Under the pieces are notes generated by a model, which did not search any database, had not been told where the DNA came from, and saw only the letters and a list, made by a program, of their open reading frames with translations. Shown here in pieces: positions 26,426 to 35,682 of a DNA stretch of 64,000 nucleotides (within the stretch, counting starts at the first letter, position 1; each line of letters begins with the position of its first letter). The translations under genes were made by a program, and so were the position numbers. Origin of the DNA: an uncultured Paracoccaceae bacterium (GTDB lineage Bacteria; Pseudomonadota; Alphaproteobacteria; Rhodobacterales; Rhodobacteraceae); contig CANMWG010000001.1 of assembly GCA_947501555.1 (NCBI GenBank), positions 1,550,001 through 1,614,000 on the forward strand. The letters are read 5' to 3'.

Positions 26426-27555
26426 GCGTGCGTCTCTAGGCGCGCCAGAAACCGCGATACCTTTTCCAGCCCTGCCCGCAAATCCGCCATCGGGTTGGCA
26501 AAACCAATCCGCACATATCCTTCCATGTCAAAGGCTGCGCCGGGGGTGAATAAGACACCTTCTTCTTCCATCAACTGCACACAAAACTCTCGCGATCCCA
26601 AGGGCGCATCATATTTCAACAACGTGACCGTGCCGGACGCAGGTTTCACCCAATCGATACCTGGCTCGGCCTCCACCCAATCCGCCAGCAGCGCAAGGTT
26701 CTCGCGGGTAATCCGCTGCGACCGTGCCAACACGCGGTCCTGATTTTCCAACGCGATGGCCGCAAAATGATCATCTAACTTGCCTACCGAAATGGTGTCG
26801 TAATCACGGTGGATCGACACAGCCTCAATGACCTCGGCCGGGCCGGCAACCCAACCTAGGCGCAAACCAGCCAGCGAAAACGCCTTTGACATGCCCGCCG
26901 TCGCCACGCCCTTTTCATAGACATCGGCAATGGAAACGGTCATCCCATCCCCCTGCTGATCGGTCCCGCGATAAACCTCATCACACAGCACCCATGCGTC
27001 CACATCACGGGCAATCGCGGCGATCTCTTCCAGCATCGCGCGATCCATCAGGGCGCCGGTGGGGTTGTTGGGATTGTTGATGGCAATCATGCGGGTGTCA
27101 GGCGTAACCAACGCCCGCAAAGCGTCCAAGTCAGGCACAAACCCATCCTCCGCCCGGAGCTTCAACGGGACGACATCCGCACCAATGCTAGCGGGAATGG
27201 AATAATGCTGCTGATACGTCGGCACCACCGCAACAACACGGTCACCACGCGCCACCAGCGCCTTATGGACCAGCATATTCGCACCAATCGTGCCATGGGT
27301 GACAATAATATTCTCAGGCACCTGCCCCGCATAAAGCGCTGATATCGCGGCCAAAAGGCGCGCGGAGCCGCGAATTTCTCCATAGGTCATCTTCATCGGC
27401 AAAAGCGCTGACAAATCCGACTCATTCTGTCCAGTCAGCTGCAGCAGCTCGGCAATGGTCAGGCTCTCGACACAGGTCTCTGCCAGATTGTGGGTGCATT
27501 TCGTCTCCCACTCATTCATCCAAATCTCAACGGCAAAAGGATCAATCTGCATCAT
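26422..27555 (-). CDS. class I/II PLP aminotransferase
   Basis: 377 residues of fold-type I. Motifs: INNPNNPTG, LCDEVYRGTD and the PLP-lysine segment GMSKAFSLAGLRLGW, with RIGFAN at the C-terminal arginine site. Two consecutive ATGs (27555, 27552) follow GGAG; the second has the better spacing. The start is adjacent to the stop of ilvA, so the two form an operon with threonine ammonia-lyase first. Substrate specificity is not set by sequence; the neighbour suggests amino acid catabolism or branched-chain synthesis. Confidence 0.88.
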   Translation of the reverse strand: MMQIDPFAVEIWMNEWETKCTHNLAETCVESLTIAELLQLTGQNESDLSALLPMKMTYGEIRGSARLLAAISALYAGQVPENIIVTHGTIGANMLVHKALVARGDRVVAVVPTYQQHYSIPASIGADVVPLKLRAEDGFVPDLDALRALVTPDTRMIAINNPNNPTGALMDRAMLEEIAAIARDVDAWVLCDEVYRGTDQQGDGMTVSIADVYEKGVATAGMSKAFSLAGLRLGWVAGPAEVIEAVSIHRDYDTISVGKLDDHFAAIALENQDRVLARSQRITRENLALLADWVEAEPGIDWVKPASGTVTLLKYDAPLGSREFCVQLMEEEGVLFTPGAAFDMEGYVRIGFANPMADLRAGLEKVSRFLARLETHA

Positions 27556-28770
27556 TCACTCCAACGCGCTGGCGGTGCGCACCTGAAACCCAGCCGCGCG
27601 CAGCTCGGCCACGGTTTCGTTCACATGATCCATATCTCGGGCCTCAATCACTATTTCAAGCTCGGCCTGCTTCAACGACACCGATTGCATCATGCGCTGA
27701 TGGATCACCTCAACGACATTCGCCCCTGCTTCGCCAATAATGCGCGAAATTTCAGACAGTTGACCGGGACGGTCATCAATCTCAAACGTCAAACGGGTAA
27801 TGCGGCCATCGCGGACCAAACCGCGCAGGATCAGCGTCGATAAAAGGCGGCTATCGATATTGCCGCCGCAAATGACCAACCCAACCTTCTTGCCACGCAA
27901 GTCGGCCGCATGTTTCGCAATCACTGCCAACCCGGCACCGGGGGCCCCTTCTGCAACGATCTTCTCATAAGAGAGCAGATCAAAAACCGCCGCCTCAATC
28001 TCGGCCTCCGTGGCCACCTCAACCCGGTCCACATGGGACGCAATCACAGCCATATTCGCAGCCGAAGGCGCACGCACCGCTATTCCTTCCGCCAAAGTCG
28101 CCCCCGCAAAATGGGTCTCGGCCCCATCGAACTGGGCCTTCACGGCATCAAACAAGGCGGCCTGCGCGCCCATCATCTGCACATCCGGCTTCACCGATTT
28201 CGCCGCCACAGCCATACCTGCCATCAAGCCACCGCCACCAATTGGCACGACAATAACATCCAAATCCGGCTGGTCCTCTAACATCTCCAGCGCCACGGTG
28301 CCCTGCCCTGCAGCCACCACCGGATCGTCAAACGGATGGACAAAGGTCATGCCCTTCTGTGCGGCCAGATCAGTCGTGAACTGCACGCTTTCATCAAAAC
28401 CACTGCCATGCAAAACGACCTCAGCCCCAAAATCCTTGGTACGTTTGACTTTGTTAAAAGGCGTGCCTTCGGGCATCACGATCGTTGCAGGAATGCCCAA
28501 GCGATTGGCATGATAGGCCAGCCCCTGCGCATGGTTTCCGGCACTGCACGCAATGACACCCGCCGCGCGTTCGGCCTCACTCAACGTCAGCAACTTCGCC
28601 AAAGCACCGCGCGCTTTAAAGGCATTGGTATGCTGCAAATTCTCCAACTTCAGGTACAAATCGATGTCCAAATGCAACGAGAGGCGCGCAGCATGCACGG
28701 TCGGCGTACGCATTGTAGCAGGCTTAATCGCCGCATAAGTATTTGTAATTAAATCCGAATCAAGTTCCAT
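27556..28770 (-). CDS. ilvA: threonine ammonia-lyase
   Basis: 404 residues of a fold-type II PLP enzyme converting threonine to 2-oxobutanoate. PLP-lysine segment KLENLQHTNAFKARGA, phosphate-binding SAGNHAQGLA, and GGGGLMAGMA. The C-terminal 85 residues form a single ACT-like domain (LTFEIDDRPGQLSEISRII), as in the shorter, catabolic or isoleucine-regulated enzymes. ATG at 28770 has GGAGG seven bases upstream; a longer frame to 28818 lacks one. The aminotransferase gene follows directly. Confidence 0.9.
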   Translation of the reverse strand: MELDSDLITNTYAAIKPATMRTPTVHAARLSLHLDIDLYLKLENLQHTNAFKARGALAKLLTLSEAERAAGVIACSAGNHAQGLAYHANRLGIPATIVMPEGTPFNKVKRTKDFGAEVVLHGSGFDESVQFTTDLAAQKGMTFVHPFDDPVVAAGQGTVALEMLEDQPDLDVIVVPIGGGGLMAGMAVAAKSVKPDVQMMGAQAALFDAVKAQFDGAETHFAGATLAEGIAVRAPSAANMAVIASHVDRVEVATEAEIEAAVFDLLSYEKIVAEGAPGAGLAVIAKHAADLRGKKVGLVICGGNIDSRLLSTLILRGLVRDGRITRLTFEIDDRPGQLSEISRIIGEAGANVVEVIHQRMMQSVSLKQAELEIVIEARDMDHVNETVAELRAAGFQVRTASALE

Positions 28771-28863
28771 GCCACGACCTCCAGCACCATGCGCCCACCA
28801 AAAACACTTGCAATGCAAAACACAAGCGCTTACCTGCCGGGCTTCACACCAAAGGACACCGCT

Positions 28864-28956
28864 ATGAAATCGGTCTTGGAAAATCTGACATTGCGCGCTG
28901 CATCAGCCCCGGCTTTTGCAGGCGAAGACGCATGGAAAATTGACCTAGCCTTGTGA
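28864..28956 (+). CDS. 30-residue small ORF upstream of the EF-Tu-like gene
   Basis: Encodes MKSVLENLTLRAASAPAFAG and then EDAWKIDLAL, followed by TGA. AAGGA lies seven bases before its ATG, a good ribosome site; an in-frame ATG at 28813 would give 47 residues but lacks one. A hairpin (28967-28985) and an intrinsic terminator (29005-29037) follow immediately, so a discrete short transcript is plausible. It could be a leader peptide of the EF-Tu-like gene or an independent small protein. Not recognised. Confidence 0.4.
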   Translation: MKSVLENLTLRAASAPAFAGEDAWKIDLAL

Positions 28957-28966
28957 GTGACATTCT

Positions 28967-28985
28967 CGGAGGCTGATGGCCTCCG
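28967..28985 (+). other. hairpin after the small ORF
   Basis: CGGAGGC (28967-28973) pairs with GCCTCCG (28979-28985) around a 5-base loop. It lies ten bases after the small ORF and ahead of the terminator, so it could be the alternative arm of an attenuator. Confidence 0.45.
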
Positions 28986-29004
28986 ACACGGTTTCGAAAT
29001 GATA

Positions 29005-29037
29005 CCCCGGATGGCCCAACGCCTGCCGGGGTTTTTT
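29005..29037 (+). terminator. intrinsic terminator between the small ORF and the EF-Tu-like gene
   Basis: CCCCGG (29005-29010) pairs with CCGGGG (29026-29031), extended by GGC/GCC inside, followed by T6 (29032-29037). It lies about 115 bases before the EF-Tu-like start codon. Confidence 0.75.
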
Positions 29038-29151
29038 ATTTCGGGCTGACCCCCGATCACAAAATTTGACGCGCCAAATACCAATGGCCGTCCTGCGTTC
29101 GTTAGGCCAACGAAAACAGGGCGGCGCTCGTAGCAAAAAGGAGAACCAGAA

Positions 29152-30339
29152 ATGGCTACGAAACTGAACATAAACGTCGGCACCATCGGTCACGTTGACC
29201 ACGGCAAAACGACCCTGACCTCGGCCCTGACGCAAGTGCAGGCCGCCCGCCTTGGCGGTGAGGCGATGTCGTTTGACCAAATCGACAAAGCGCCCGAGGA
29301 AAAGGCGCGCGGCATCACGATCAACACGTCCCATGTGGAGTACGAATCCGAAACACGGACCTACGCCCACATCGATTGTCCAGGACACGCCGATTATGTG
29401 AAAAACATGATCACCGGCGCGTCCCAGATGGACGGGGCGATCCTGTTGGTGGATGGCACCGAAGGGGCGGCCAAACAAACGATTGAGCATATCCTGCTCG
29501 CCCGTCAGGTAAACGTCGGCCACATGGTGGTCTTCGTGAACAAGATGGACATGCTGGGCGATGCCGAACGTGCGGATATGGCCGAACTGATTGAGCTCGA
29601 AACAGGCGCATTGCTCGAAGCACAAGGGTACGCAAACACACCCTTCATCTTCGGCTCTGCCCTGCAAGCGCTTGATGCGGCGCTGGCTGGTAACATGGAC
29701 GCACCCGAAGTGGACCCTGTGAAAGCCCTGGTCGACGCCATGGACCGTCATTTCCCCGACCCTGTGCGGGATTATGACAGCCCGTTCATGATGCCGATTG
29801 AGGCCGTGCACACCATCCCCGGTCGGGGCACCGTGGTGTCTGGTCGGGTGGAGCGCGGTGTTGCCCGCGTCGGTCAGCCGGTGGAAATCATCGGTCTGTC
29901 CAACGACGGGGCCGAGGTGATCGTGACCGGCACGCAAGCCTTCCGCAAAGACGTGCCAGAGGCACGGGCGGGCATGAACGTCGGTCTGCTCTTGCGCGGT
30001 CTGAAACGGGATGAGGTCCAGCGCGGCCAAATCCTGTCTGCGCCAGGGGTGATCAAACCCTTTGCCGCCGGTCGGGCCGAGATCTTTGTGCTGAACGCCG
30101 ATGAAGGGGGACGTCACACGCCCTTTTCCACCGGCTACAGCCCACAGTTCTACTTCGGCGTGACCGATGTCAGCGGTGTGGTCAGCGTCACGGACAACCT
30201 GCCCGTGATGCCCGGCGACCGGGCCGAGGTCGGGTTTGTACTGCACAAACCCATCGGCATCGAACCCGGCGTGCGCTTCGCCCTGCGTGAAGGCGGACGG
30301 ACCGTCGGGGCCGGTATCGTGACCGAGGTCACCGCCTGA
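29152..30339 (+). CDS. divergent elongation factor Tu paralogue
   Basis: 395 residues with a complete EF-Tu layout: P-loop [11 protein letters not shown], switch [44 protein letters not shown] and GSAL in the G domain, [12 protein letters not shown] in domain 2, and GGRHTPF plus GGRTVGAG in domain 3. The basic KEKFERxKPH stretch at the usual N-terminus is missing (it begins [14 protein letters not shown]). The usual [20 protein letters not shown] reads [20 protein letters not shown] then NVGH, and the region up to GSAL is unlike canonical EF-Tu. It stands alone, away from rpsL-fusA or secE-nusG genes. SD AAAGGAG precedes ATG. Probably translation-competent, possibly conditional. Confidence 0.85.
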   Translation: MATKLNINVGTIGHVDHGKTTLTSALTQVQAARLGGEAMSFDQIDKAPEEKARGITINTSHVEYESETRTYAHIDCPGHADYVKNMITGASQMDGAILLVDGTEGAAKQTIEHILLARQVNVGHMVVFVNKMDMLGDAERADMAELIELETGALLEAQGYANTPFIFGSALQALDAALAGNMDAPEVDPVKALVDAMDRHFPDPVRDYDSPFMMPIEAVHTIPGRGTVVSGRVERGVARVGQPVEIIGLSNDGAEVIVTGTQAFRKDVPEARAGMNVGLLLRGLKRDEVQRGQILSAPGVIKPFAAGRAEIFVLNADEGGRHTPFSTGYSPQFYFGVTDVSGVVSVTDNLPVMPGDRAEVGFVLHKPIGIEPGVRFALREGGRTVGAGIVTEVTA

Positions 30340-30347
30340 AAACCATA

Positions 30348-30377
30348 GCCATGGCCCTATGAGAGTGGGGCCATGGC
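30348..30377 (+). terminator. 10-bp perfect hairpin after the EF-Tu-like gene
   Basis: GCCATGGCCC (30348-30357) pairs with GGGCCATGGC (30368-30377). There is no T-run, so it may be a weak or Rho-assisted terminator or an mRNA-stabilising stem. Confidence 0.45.
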
Positions 30378-30462
30378 GACACGCGATGACAGCTCCGGTG
30401 CATGTTGTGACCGTTTTGAGTTCCGACGAGCGGGCTAGCTTTATTAGCTGTAATCTTGCCAC

Positions 30463-30969
30463 ATGGATCACTATGCTAACCTTATGTGGCCATTTTCGAA
30501 AAAGTCACCCAAGCCAAAAAACGCCTTCCGGGTCAGCGAAGCGCCTATGAAACTTAGGGGCCGTCTCCGTGCGGATATTGAAAGCTTGCCACCTTTCGAC
30601 TCCTTCAATCTACTAATGGACTTTTACAACGACAGCAGAGCAATCGATGCGATGGCTGTGAAAGATGACGGGGATATGCTCTTATTTCAGTGGGGCTTAG
30701 TCGATCGGGGAAACGACAAGAATTTTGAGATCAGCCTAACACGTCAGCTCATTGTCACGGATGGCGAAGACGATGATATTTGGCAGCTTCAGCTTTCCTA
30801 TTTTTACATACCCCATGAAGAATATCATCCGACAAGCAGTGGAGACAAATGGTGCCCGGATCCAATTGGCCTACCATCTTTTCGCGACTTCGTGTTTAAC
30901 ACTCCATCATTCGCGTTTTTTTCGCGGCAAAGTGCAAAACTCGTTGAGCTTCATTGGGAACAGGTGTGA
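30463..30969 (+). CDS. hypothetical protein
   Basis: 168 residues, or 161 from a second ATG at 30484 (MWPFSKKSPKPKN). Mixed alpha/beta composition with many aromatic and acidic residues; segments such as FDSFNLLMDFYNDSRAIDAMA and DDDIWQLQLSYFYIPHEEY suggest a compact soluble domain. The codon choice is more AT-rich than that of its neighbours, a hint of transfer. No ribosome site is clear at either start. I do not recognise the family. Confidence 0.55.
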   Translation: MDHYANLMWPFSKKSPKPKNAFRVSEAPMKLRGRLRADIESLPPFDSFNLLMDFYNDSRAIDAMAVKDDGDMLLFQWGLVDRGNDKNFEISLTRQLIVTDGEDDDIWQLQLSYFYIPHEEYHPTSSGDKWCPDPIGLPSFRDFVFNTPSFAFFSRQSAKLVELHWEQV

Positions 30970-31096
30970 GTTCCTAAAAAAATTAGAGGTTAGAAAGTCC
31001 GGCTTTGTTGCCATCCGATCCAACTGAACAGACCCCAGCCCCCCATTCACACCCCGTTAACCCGCACGCGGCGTTAACCAGAACGGCGACAGCATC

Positions 31097-31143
31097 CTTT
31101 ACGTACAGCGTATGTACGCGGTCTGTACGCCAAACATATACGA
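31097..31143 (-). repeat. dispersed CGTACAG/GCGTACATA repeat, copy 1
   Basis: Read on the minus strand: CGTATATG, GCGTACAGACCGCGTACATA, CGCTGTACGTAA. The same order of blocks occurs on the plus strand at 47043-47089. It lies in the gap before the exonuclease-ligase operon. Confidence 0.6.
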
Positions 31144-31206
31144 ATTCCGGGACAATCCGGCCCATTAACCATTTGCCGATGCGTCAAATGATCTATGTTT
31201 GTTCTA

Positions 31207-32220
31207 ATGACAGACGTGCTCACCTTCACCGACCGCGGAATCTACTGCCCGGCAGGCGATTTCTACATCGATCCCTGGAAACCCGTCGACCGGGCGCTGA
31301 TTACCCACGCACACAGCGACCACGCCCGCCCCGGCATGGGGAATTATCTGGCGACAGAGGGCACCGCCCCGGTGATGAAACACCGCCTTGGGCAGATTAG
31401 CATCGAAACGATAACCTACGGAAACGAAATACAAATTGGGGACGCTAAGGTCTCATTCCACCCCGCAGGCCACGTTCCCGGATCAGCGCAAATCAAGGTC
31501 GCGGTCAAAGGCGAGGTATGGGTGGTGTCTGGCGATTACAAAACGGTCGCCGACGGGCTGTCTGAACCGTTCGAGCCGGTCCAATGCCACGCCTTCATCA
31601 CCGAATGCACCTTCGGGCTGCCGATTTTCAAATGGACCCCGCAAGACATCCTTGCGACCCAGATCAACGACTGGTGGGCGGCCAACGCTGCTGCCGGAAA
31701 AACCTCCATCCTCGGGGCCTATGCCCTTGGAAAGGCACAAAGATTACTTGCGACGGTCGATCCCGACATCGGGCCAATCCTGACCCATGGGGCGATTGAG
31801 AACACAAACGAAGTCCTGCGCAATCAAGGCATTCCGCTCCCCAAAACCACCTACGCCACCGCCGATATCACCGCCAAAACCCACCCCGGCGCGCTGGTGC
31901 TGGCGACCCCTAGCGCGCTTGGCACTACATGGACCAAACGGTTCGGCCCGGCCTCAACCGCCTTTGCCAGCGGCTGGATGGCGTTGCGCGGTGTGCGGCG
32001 ACGCAGGGCGGCGGACCGGGGGTTTATCGTGTCGGATCATGCAGATTGGAACGGGCTGAACGACGCGATCAAAGCCACTGGTGCGACCAAGATTTTCGCC
32101 ACCCACGGCTATACAACAACGTTCCAACGCTGGCTGGCTGACCAAGGCTATGACGCGCATATCGTCAGCACCGACTACCAAGGTGAAGGCCTTGAAACAG
32201 CTGAGGAAAGCGCGACATGA
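31207..32220 (+). CDS. ligase-associated DNA exonuclease (metallo-beta-lactamase fold)
   Basis: 337 residues. Metal-binding motif THAHSDHARPGMG, then HPAGHVPGSAQI, VSGDYK and a late SDHADW and HGY, all in the order of beta-CASP-like nucleases of the SNM1/mRNA-processing group. Its stop overlaps the DNA ligase start by four bases (ATGA), which defines it as the exonuclease partner of the ATP-dependent ligase in bacterial end processing. Two in-frame ATGs (31195, 31207) lack clear ribosome sites; MTDVLTFTDRG at 31207 matches related proteins better. Confidence 0.88.
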   Translation: MTDVLTFTDRGIYCPAGDFYIDPWKPVDRALITHAHSDHARPGMGNYLATEGTAPVMKHRLGQISIETITYGNEIQIGDAKVSFHPAGHVPGSAQIKVAVKGEVWVVSGDYKTVADGLSEPFEPVQCHAFITECTFGLPIFKWTPQDILATQINDWWAANAAAGKTSILGAYALGKAQRLLATVDPDIGPILTHGAIENTNEVLRNQGIPLPKTTYATADITAKTHPGALVLATPSALGTTWTKRFGPASTAFASGWMALRGVRRRRAADRGFIVSDHADWNGLNDAIKATGATKIFATHGYTTTFQRWLADQGYDAHIVSTDYQGEGLETAEESAT

Positions 32221-33806
32221 AAGACTTCGCCACCCTCTTCACCCGCATTGACGAAAGCACCAAAACCACGGTCAAAACAGCCGCCCTCGCCGACTACTTC
32301 CGCACAGCAGACCCAAGCGACAGGCTCTGGACCATCGCGCTGTTCACAGGACGTCGCCCAAAACGCACCATCACGGCAACCAAATTACGCACATGGGCCG
32401 CCGAGCTGGCGGGCCTGCCCGATTGGCTGTTTGAGGACTCCTACAGCGTCGTGGGCGACCTGGCTGAGACCATTTCCCTGGTCCTGCCCCCTGCCGCGCA
32501 CAGCACTGATCATTCCTTAACCTATTGGATCGATAAACTAAAAACGCTCTCGGCTTTGGACGAAGACGCGCGCAAACAAGGCATCGTTGATGCGTGGAAC
32601 AGCCTGCCCAACACGCAACGGTTCCTGTTTACAAAGCTTCTCACCGGCGGGTTTCGCATTGGTGTTAGTGCAAAGTTAATCACCCGTGCGCTGGCCCAGG
32701 CCACAGGTCAGCCGGAACCTGAATTGACCCACAAACTGATGGGCAAGTGGACCCCAGACACGGCCACTTGGGACAGCCTGATCATGGCGGATGATCCCAC
32801 GGCGGACCTATCACGCCCCTACCCGTTTTACCTATCATATCAACTAGATAGCCTTGATGATTTGGGCGGTCCCACCGATTGGAATGCCGAACGCAAATGG
32901 GACGGCATCCGGGGGCAATTGATCATCCGGGGCGGCGAACATCACATCTGGTCGCGCGGCGAAGACCTGATGACAGACCGCTTCCCCGAATTGGCGCAAC
33001 TGAAAGACTACCTGCCCGACGGCACAGTAATCGATGGCGAGGTCCTCGCCTTTGCCGATGAAAAACCTCTGTCTTTCAATGCCTTACAGAAACGTATCGG
33101 GCGCAAGACCGTCCCCAAAAAACTACTGGCCGAAGCCCCCGTGATCCTGATGGCCTACGACCTGCTGGAACACGAAGGACAGGACATCCGTGACACACCG
33201 CTGAAAGATCGGCGTAATCACCTGAAAACGCTTATCAATAAAGCACCACCCGAAGCCCCTATCCGCCTCTCTGACGCACTACCATTCAAGACATGGCACG
33301 ATCTGGCCAAAGCCCGCGATCAATCGCGCGATATTGGTGCCGAGGGGCTGATGCTCAAACGCCTCGATAGCCCCTATTTATCGGGGCGCAAACGCGGTGA
33401 CTGGTGGAAATGGAAGATTGATCCGCTAACCATCGACGCGGTGATGATCTATGCGCAAGCAGGTCATGGCAGGCGCGCGAACCTTTTTACCGACTACACT
33501 TTCGCGGTGCGCGATGGCGAGAATTTAGTCCCCTTTACAAAGGCTTACTCTGGCCTGACCGACGCCGAATTCCGCGAGATCACCGGCTGGGTGCGCAAAA
33601 ACACCCTGCAAAAATTCGGCCCCGTCCGGCAGGTGCCCGCCGCCCATGTGTTCGAGATCGCCTTTGAAGGCATCCAAGCCAGCCCCCGCCACAAATCCGG
33701 TGTCGCGCTGCGGTTCCCGCGCATGTTGCGCTGGCGCAAAGACAAACCCGTGGACGAAGCCAACACCCTGGCGGACCTCAAGGAAATGTTGGCAACCTAC
33801 GGCTAG
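32217..33806 (+). CDS. ATP-dependent DNA ligase, exonuclease-associated (LigB/C-like)
   Basis: 529 residues. N-terminal DNA-binding helical domain (1-200), then the nucleotidyltransferase domain with the lysine motif ERKWDGIRGQ, motifs DGEVLAF, LMAYDLLE, EGLMLKR and WWKWK, and the C-terminal OB-fold ending in ALRFPRMLRWRKDK. Joins DNA nicks using ATP and acts with the upstream exonuclease. In many bacteria the pair also has a DEXH helicase and a phosphoesterase nearby; neither is in this window. Such ligases have been linked to damage response in other bacteria. Confidence 0.92.
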   Translation: MKDFATLFTRIDESTKTTVKTAALADYFRTADPSDRLWTIALFTGRRPKRTITATKLRTWAAELAGLPDWLFEDSYSVVGDLAETISLVLPPAAHSTDHSLTYWIDKLKTLSALDEDARKQGIVDAWNSLPNTQRFLFTKLLTGGFRIGVSAKLITRALAQATGQPEPELTHKLMGKWTPDTATWDSLIMADDPTADLSRPYPFYLSYQLDSLDDLGGPTDWNAERKWDGIRGQLIIRGGEHHIWSRGEDLMTDRFPELAQLKDYLPDGTVIDGEVLAFADEKPLSFNALQKRIGRKTVPKKLLAEAPVILMAYDLLEHEGQDIRDTPLKDRRNHLKTLINKAPPEAPIRLSDALPFKTWHDLAKARDQSRDIGAEGLMLKRLDSPYLSGRKRGDWWKWKIDPLTIDAVMIYAQAGHGRRANLFTDYTFAVRDGENLVPFTKAYSGLTDAEFREITGWVRKNTLQKFGPVRQVPAAHVFEIAFEGIQASPRHKSGVALRFPRMLRWRKDKPVDEANTLADLKEMLATYG

Positions 33807-33864
33807 TAACTCGGCCAAACGGCCCATATGTTGCGGCCAAACAACCCTGATACGAGGTGATCAA

Positions 33865-35682
33865 ATGCAATTCCCCCAGCCTGTTTTCGACGCAAATACA
33901 AGTGGCGGCAAAGACCTCGGCAATCTGCCCGAATGGGATCTGACCGACCTCTATCCCGCCACAGACAGCTCCGAATTGACCCGCGACATGGCGTGGTTGG
34001 AAAAGGAATGCGCAGATTTTGCTGCGACCTATCAGGGCAAACTCACCACGCTCGACGCTGCCGCGCTGCTGGAAGCCGTGCAGCGCTATGAACAAATCGA
34101 CGTCATCGCCGGTCGGATCATGTCCTTTGCGGGCCTGCGCTACTACCAGATCACAACAGATAGCGATCGTGCTAAGTTTATGGCCGACTGTCAGGACAAG
34201 ATCACCAATTTCACTACACCACTTGTATTTTACAGCCTTGAATTCAATCGGTTAGAGGATGACCATCTATCTGGCTTGCTTGCTGAAAATGCCGGCCTTG
34301 CCCGCTATAAACCGATTTTTGACCGCATGCGCGCGATGAAGCCGCATCAGTTGTCGGATGAATTGGAACAATTCCTGCATGACCAATCCACCGTCGGCTC
34401 TGCCGCATGGAACCGGCTGTTTGATGAAACCATGGCCGGGCTGGAATTTGAGGTGAACGGCGAGACGCTAAACCTCGAAGCGACACTGAATCTTCTCACG
34501 GACCAAGACCGCAGCAAACGCGAAGCCGCCACCCACGCGTTGGCCGCCGTGTTTCAGGACAATCTGAAAACCTTCGCCCGCGTCCACAACACGCTGGCCA
34601 AAGAAAAGGAAATCGAAGACCGCTGGCGCAAAATGCCGACCCCGCAGACCGGGCGGCATCTATCGAACCATGTCGAAGCCGAGGTGGTTGAGGCCCTGCG
34701 CAACGCCGTCGTCGCCGCCTATCCGCGCCTGTCACATCGGTATTATGCGTTGAAGGCCAAATGGTTAGGCCTTGACCGCATGCAAGTCTGGGACCGCAAT
34801 GCGCCCTTACCGATGGAAGACGACAATATTGTCGATTGGGACGAAGCCACCGATACGGTGCTGACAGCCTATGCCGATTTTGATCCCAAAATGGCTGAGA
34901 TTGCCAAGCCGTTTTTCACAGACGGCTGGATTGATGCGGGCGTGAAGCCGGGCAAAGCCCCCGGCGCCTTTGCACACCCGACGGTGACGCCAGTGCATCC
35001 TTATGTGATGCTGAATTACCTTGGAAAACCTCGCGATGTGATGACCTTAGCGCATGAGCTGGGGCATGGCGTGCATCAGGTTCTGGCGGCTGAACAGGGC
35101 GAGTTGCTCAGTTCAACCCCGCTGACACTGGCCGAAACCGCATCAGTTTTCGGCGAAATGCTGACGTTCCGCAAGCTGCTGGACGGGGCCAAGACCCAAG
35201 AAGAACGCAAGATCCTGTTGGCCGGCAAAGTTGAAGACATGATCAACACGGTCGTCCGCCAAATCGCCTTCTACGATTTCGAATGCAAACTGCACGCCGC
35301 GCGCGCTGAAGGCGAACTGACGCCTGACGATATCAATGCGCTGTGGATGTCAGTGCAGGCCGAAAGCCTTGGACCGGTCTTCGACTTTGCACCAGGCTAT
35401 GAAACCTTCTGGTCCTACATCCCGCATTTCGTGCATTCGCCCTTCTACGTCTACGCCTACGCCTTTGGCGACGGGCTGGTGAATGCACTTTACGCAGTCT
35501 ACGAGGAAGGCGATCCTAACTTCCGCGCCAAATATTTCGATATGCTGCGCGCAGGTGGTTCCAAACATCACACGGAACTCTTGGCCCCTTTCGGTCTGGA
35601 TGCATCCGACCCGAAATTCTGGGACAAAGGTCTGTCGATGATCGAAAGCTTCATTGACGAATTGGAAGCAATGGAAAGTTGA
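33865..35682 (+). CDS. pepF: oligoendopeptidase F (M3 metallopeptidase)
   Basis: 605 residues. Zinc site HELGHGVHQ with the downstream glutamate in LAETASVFGE, the M3 signature. The N-terminal part is the helical cap region (WDLTDLYP start is typical for PepF). ATG at 33865 is preceded by GAGGTG; longer frames overlap the ligase gene and are not used. Cytosolic degradation of short peptides. It follows the ligase gene by 58 bases. Confidence 0.92.
   Translation: MQFPQPVFDANTSGGKDLGNLPEWDLTDLYPATDSSELTRDMAWLEKECADFAATYQGKLTTLDAAALLEAVQRYEQIDVIAGRIMSFAGLRYYQITTDSDRAKFMADCQDKITNFTTPLVFYSLEFNRLEDDHLSGLLAENAGLARYKPIFDRMRAMKPHQLSDELEQFLHDQSTVGSAAWNRLFDETMAGLEFEVNGETLNLEATLNLLTDQDRSKREAATHALAAVFQDNLKTFARVHNTLAKEKEIEDRWRKMPTPQTGRHLSNHVEAEVVEALRNAVVAAYPRLSHRYYALKAKWLGLDRMQVWDRNAPLPMEDDNIVDWDEATDTVLTAYADFDPKMAEIAKPFFTDGWIDAGVKPGKAPGAFAHPTVTPVHPYVMLNYLGKPRDVMTLAHELGHGVHQVLAAEQGELLSSTPLTLAETASVFGEMLTFRKLLDGAKTQEERKILLAGKVEDMINTVVRQIAFYDFECKLHAARAEGELTPDDINALWMSVQAESLGPVFDFAPGYETFWSYIPHFVHSPFYVYAYAFGDGLVNALYAVYEEGDPNFRAKYFDMLRAGGSKHHTELLAPFGLDASDPKFWDKGLSMIESFIDELEAMES

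Noticed and set aside
28813..28863. Longer 47-residue form of the small ORF before the EF-Tu-like gene
   Set aside because: The upstream ATG has no ribosome site, whereas AAGGA precedes the internal ATG at 28864.
28945..30471. 508-residue open frame on the minus strand opposite the EF-Tu-like gene
   Set aside because: It lies entirely opposite a gene with unmistakable EF-Tu motifs, is rich in His, Gly and Arg, and has no ribosome site; it is a by-product of codon bias.
31052..31080. CtrA-type site (TTAA-N7-TTAA) before the exonuclease gene
   Set aside because: Two GTTAACC copies are present, but the spacing between TTAA halves is 13 bases, not 7.
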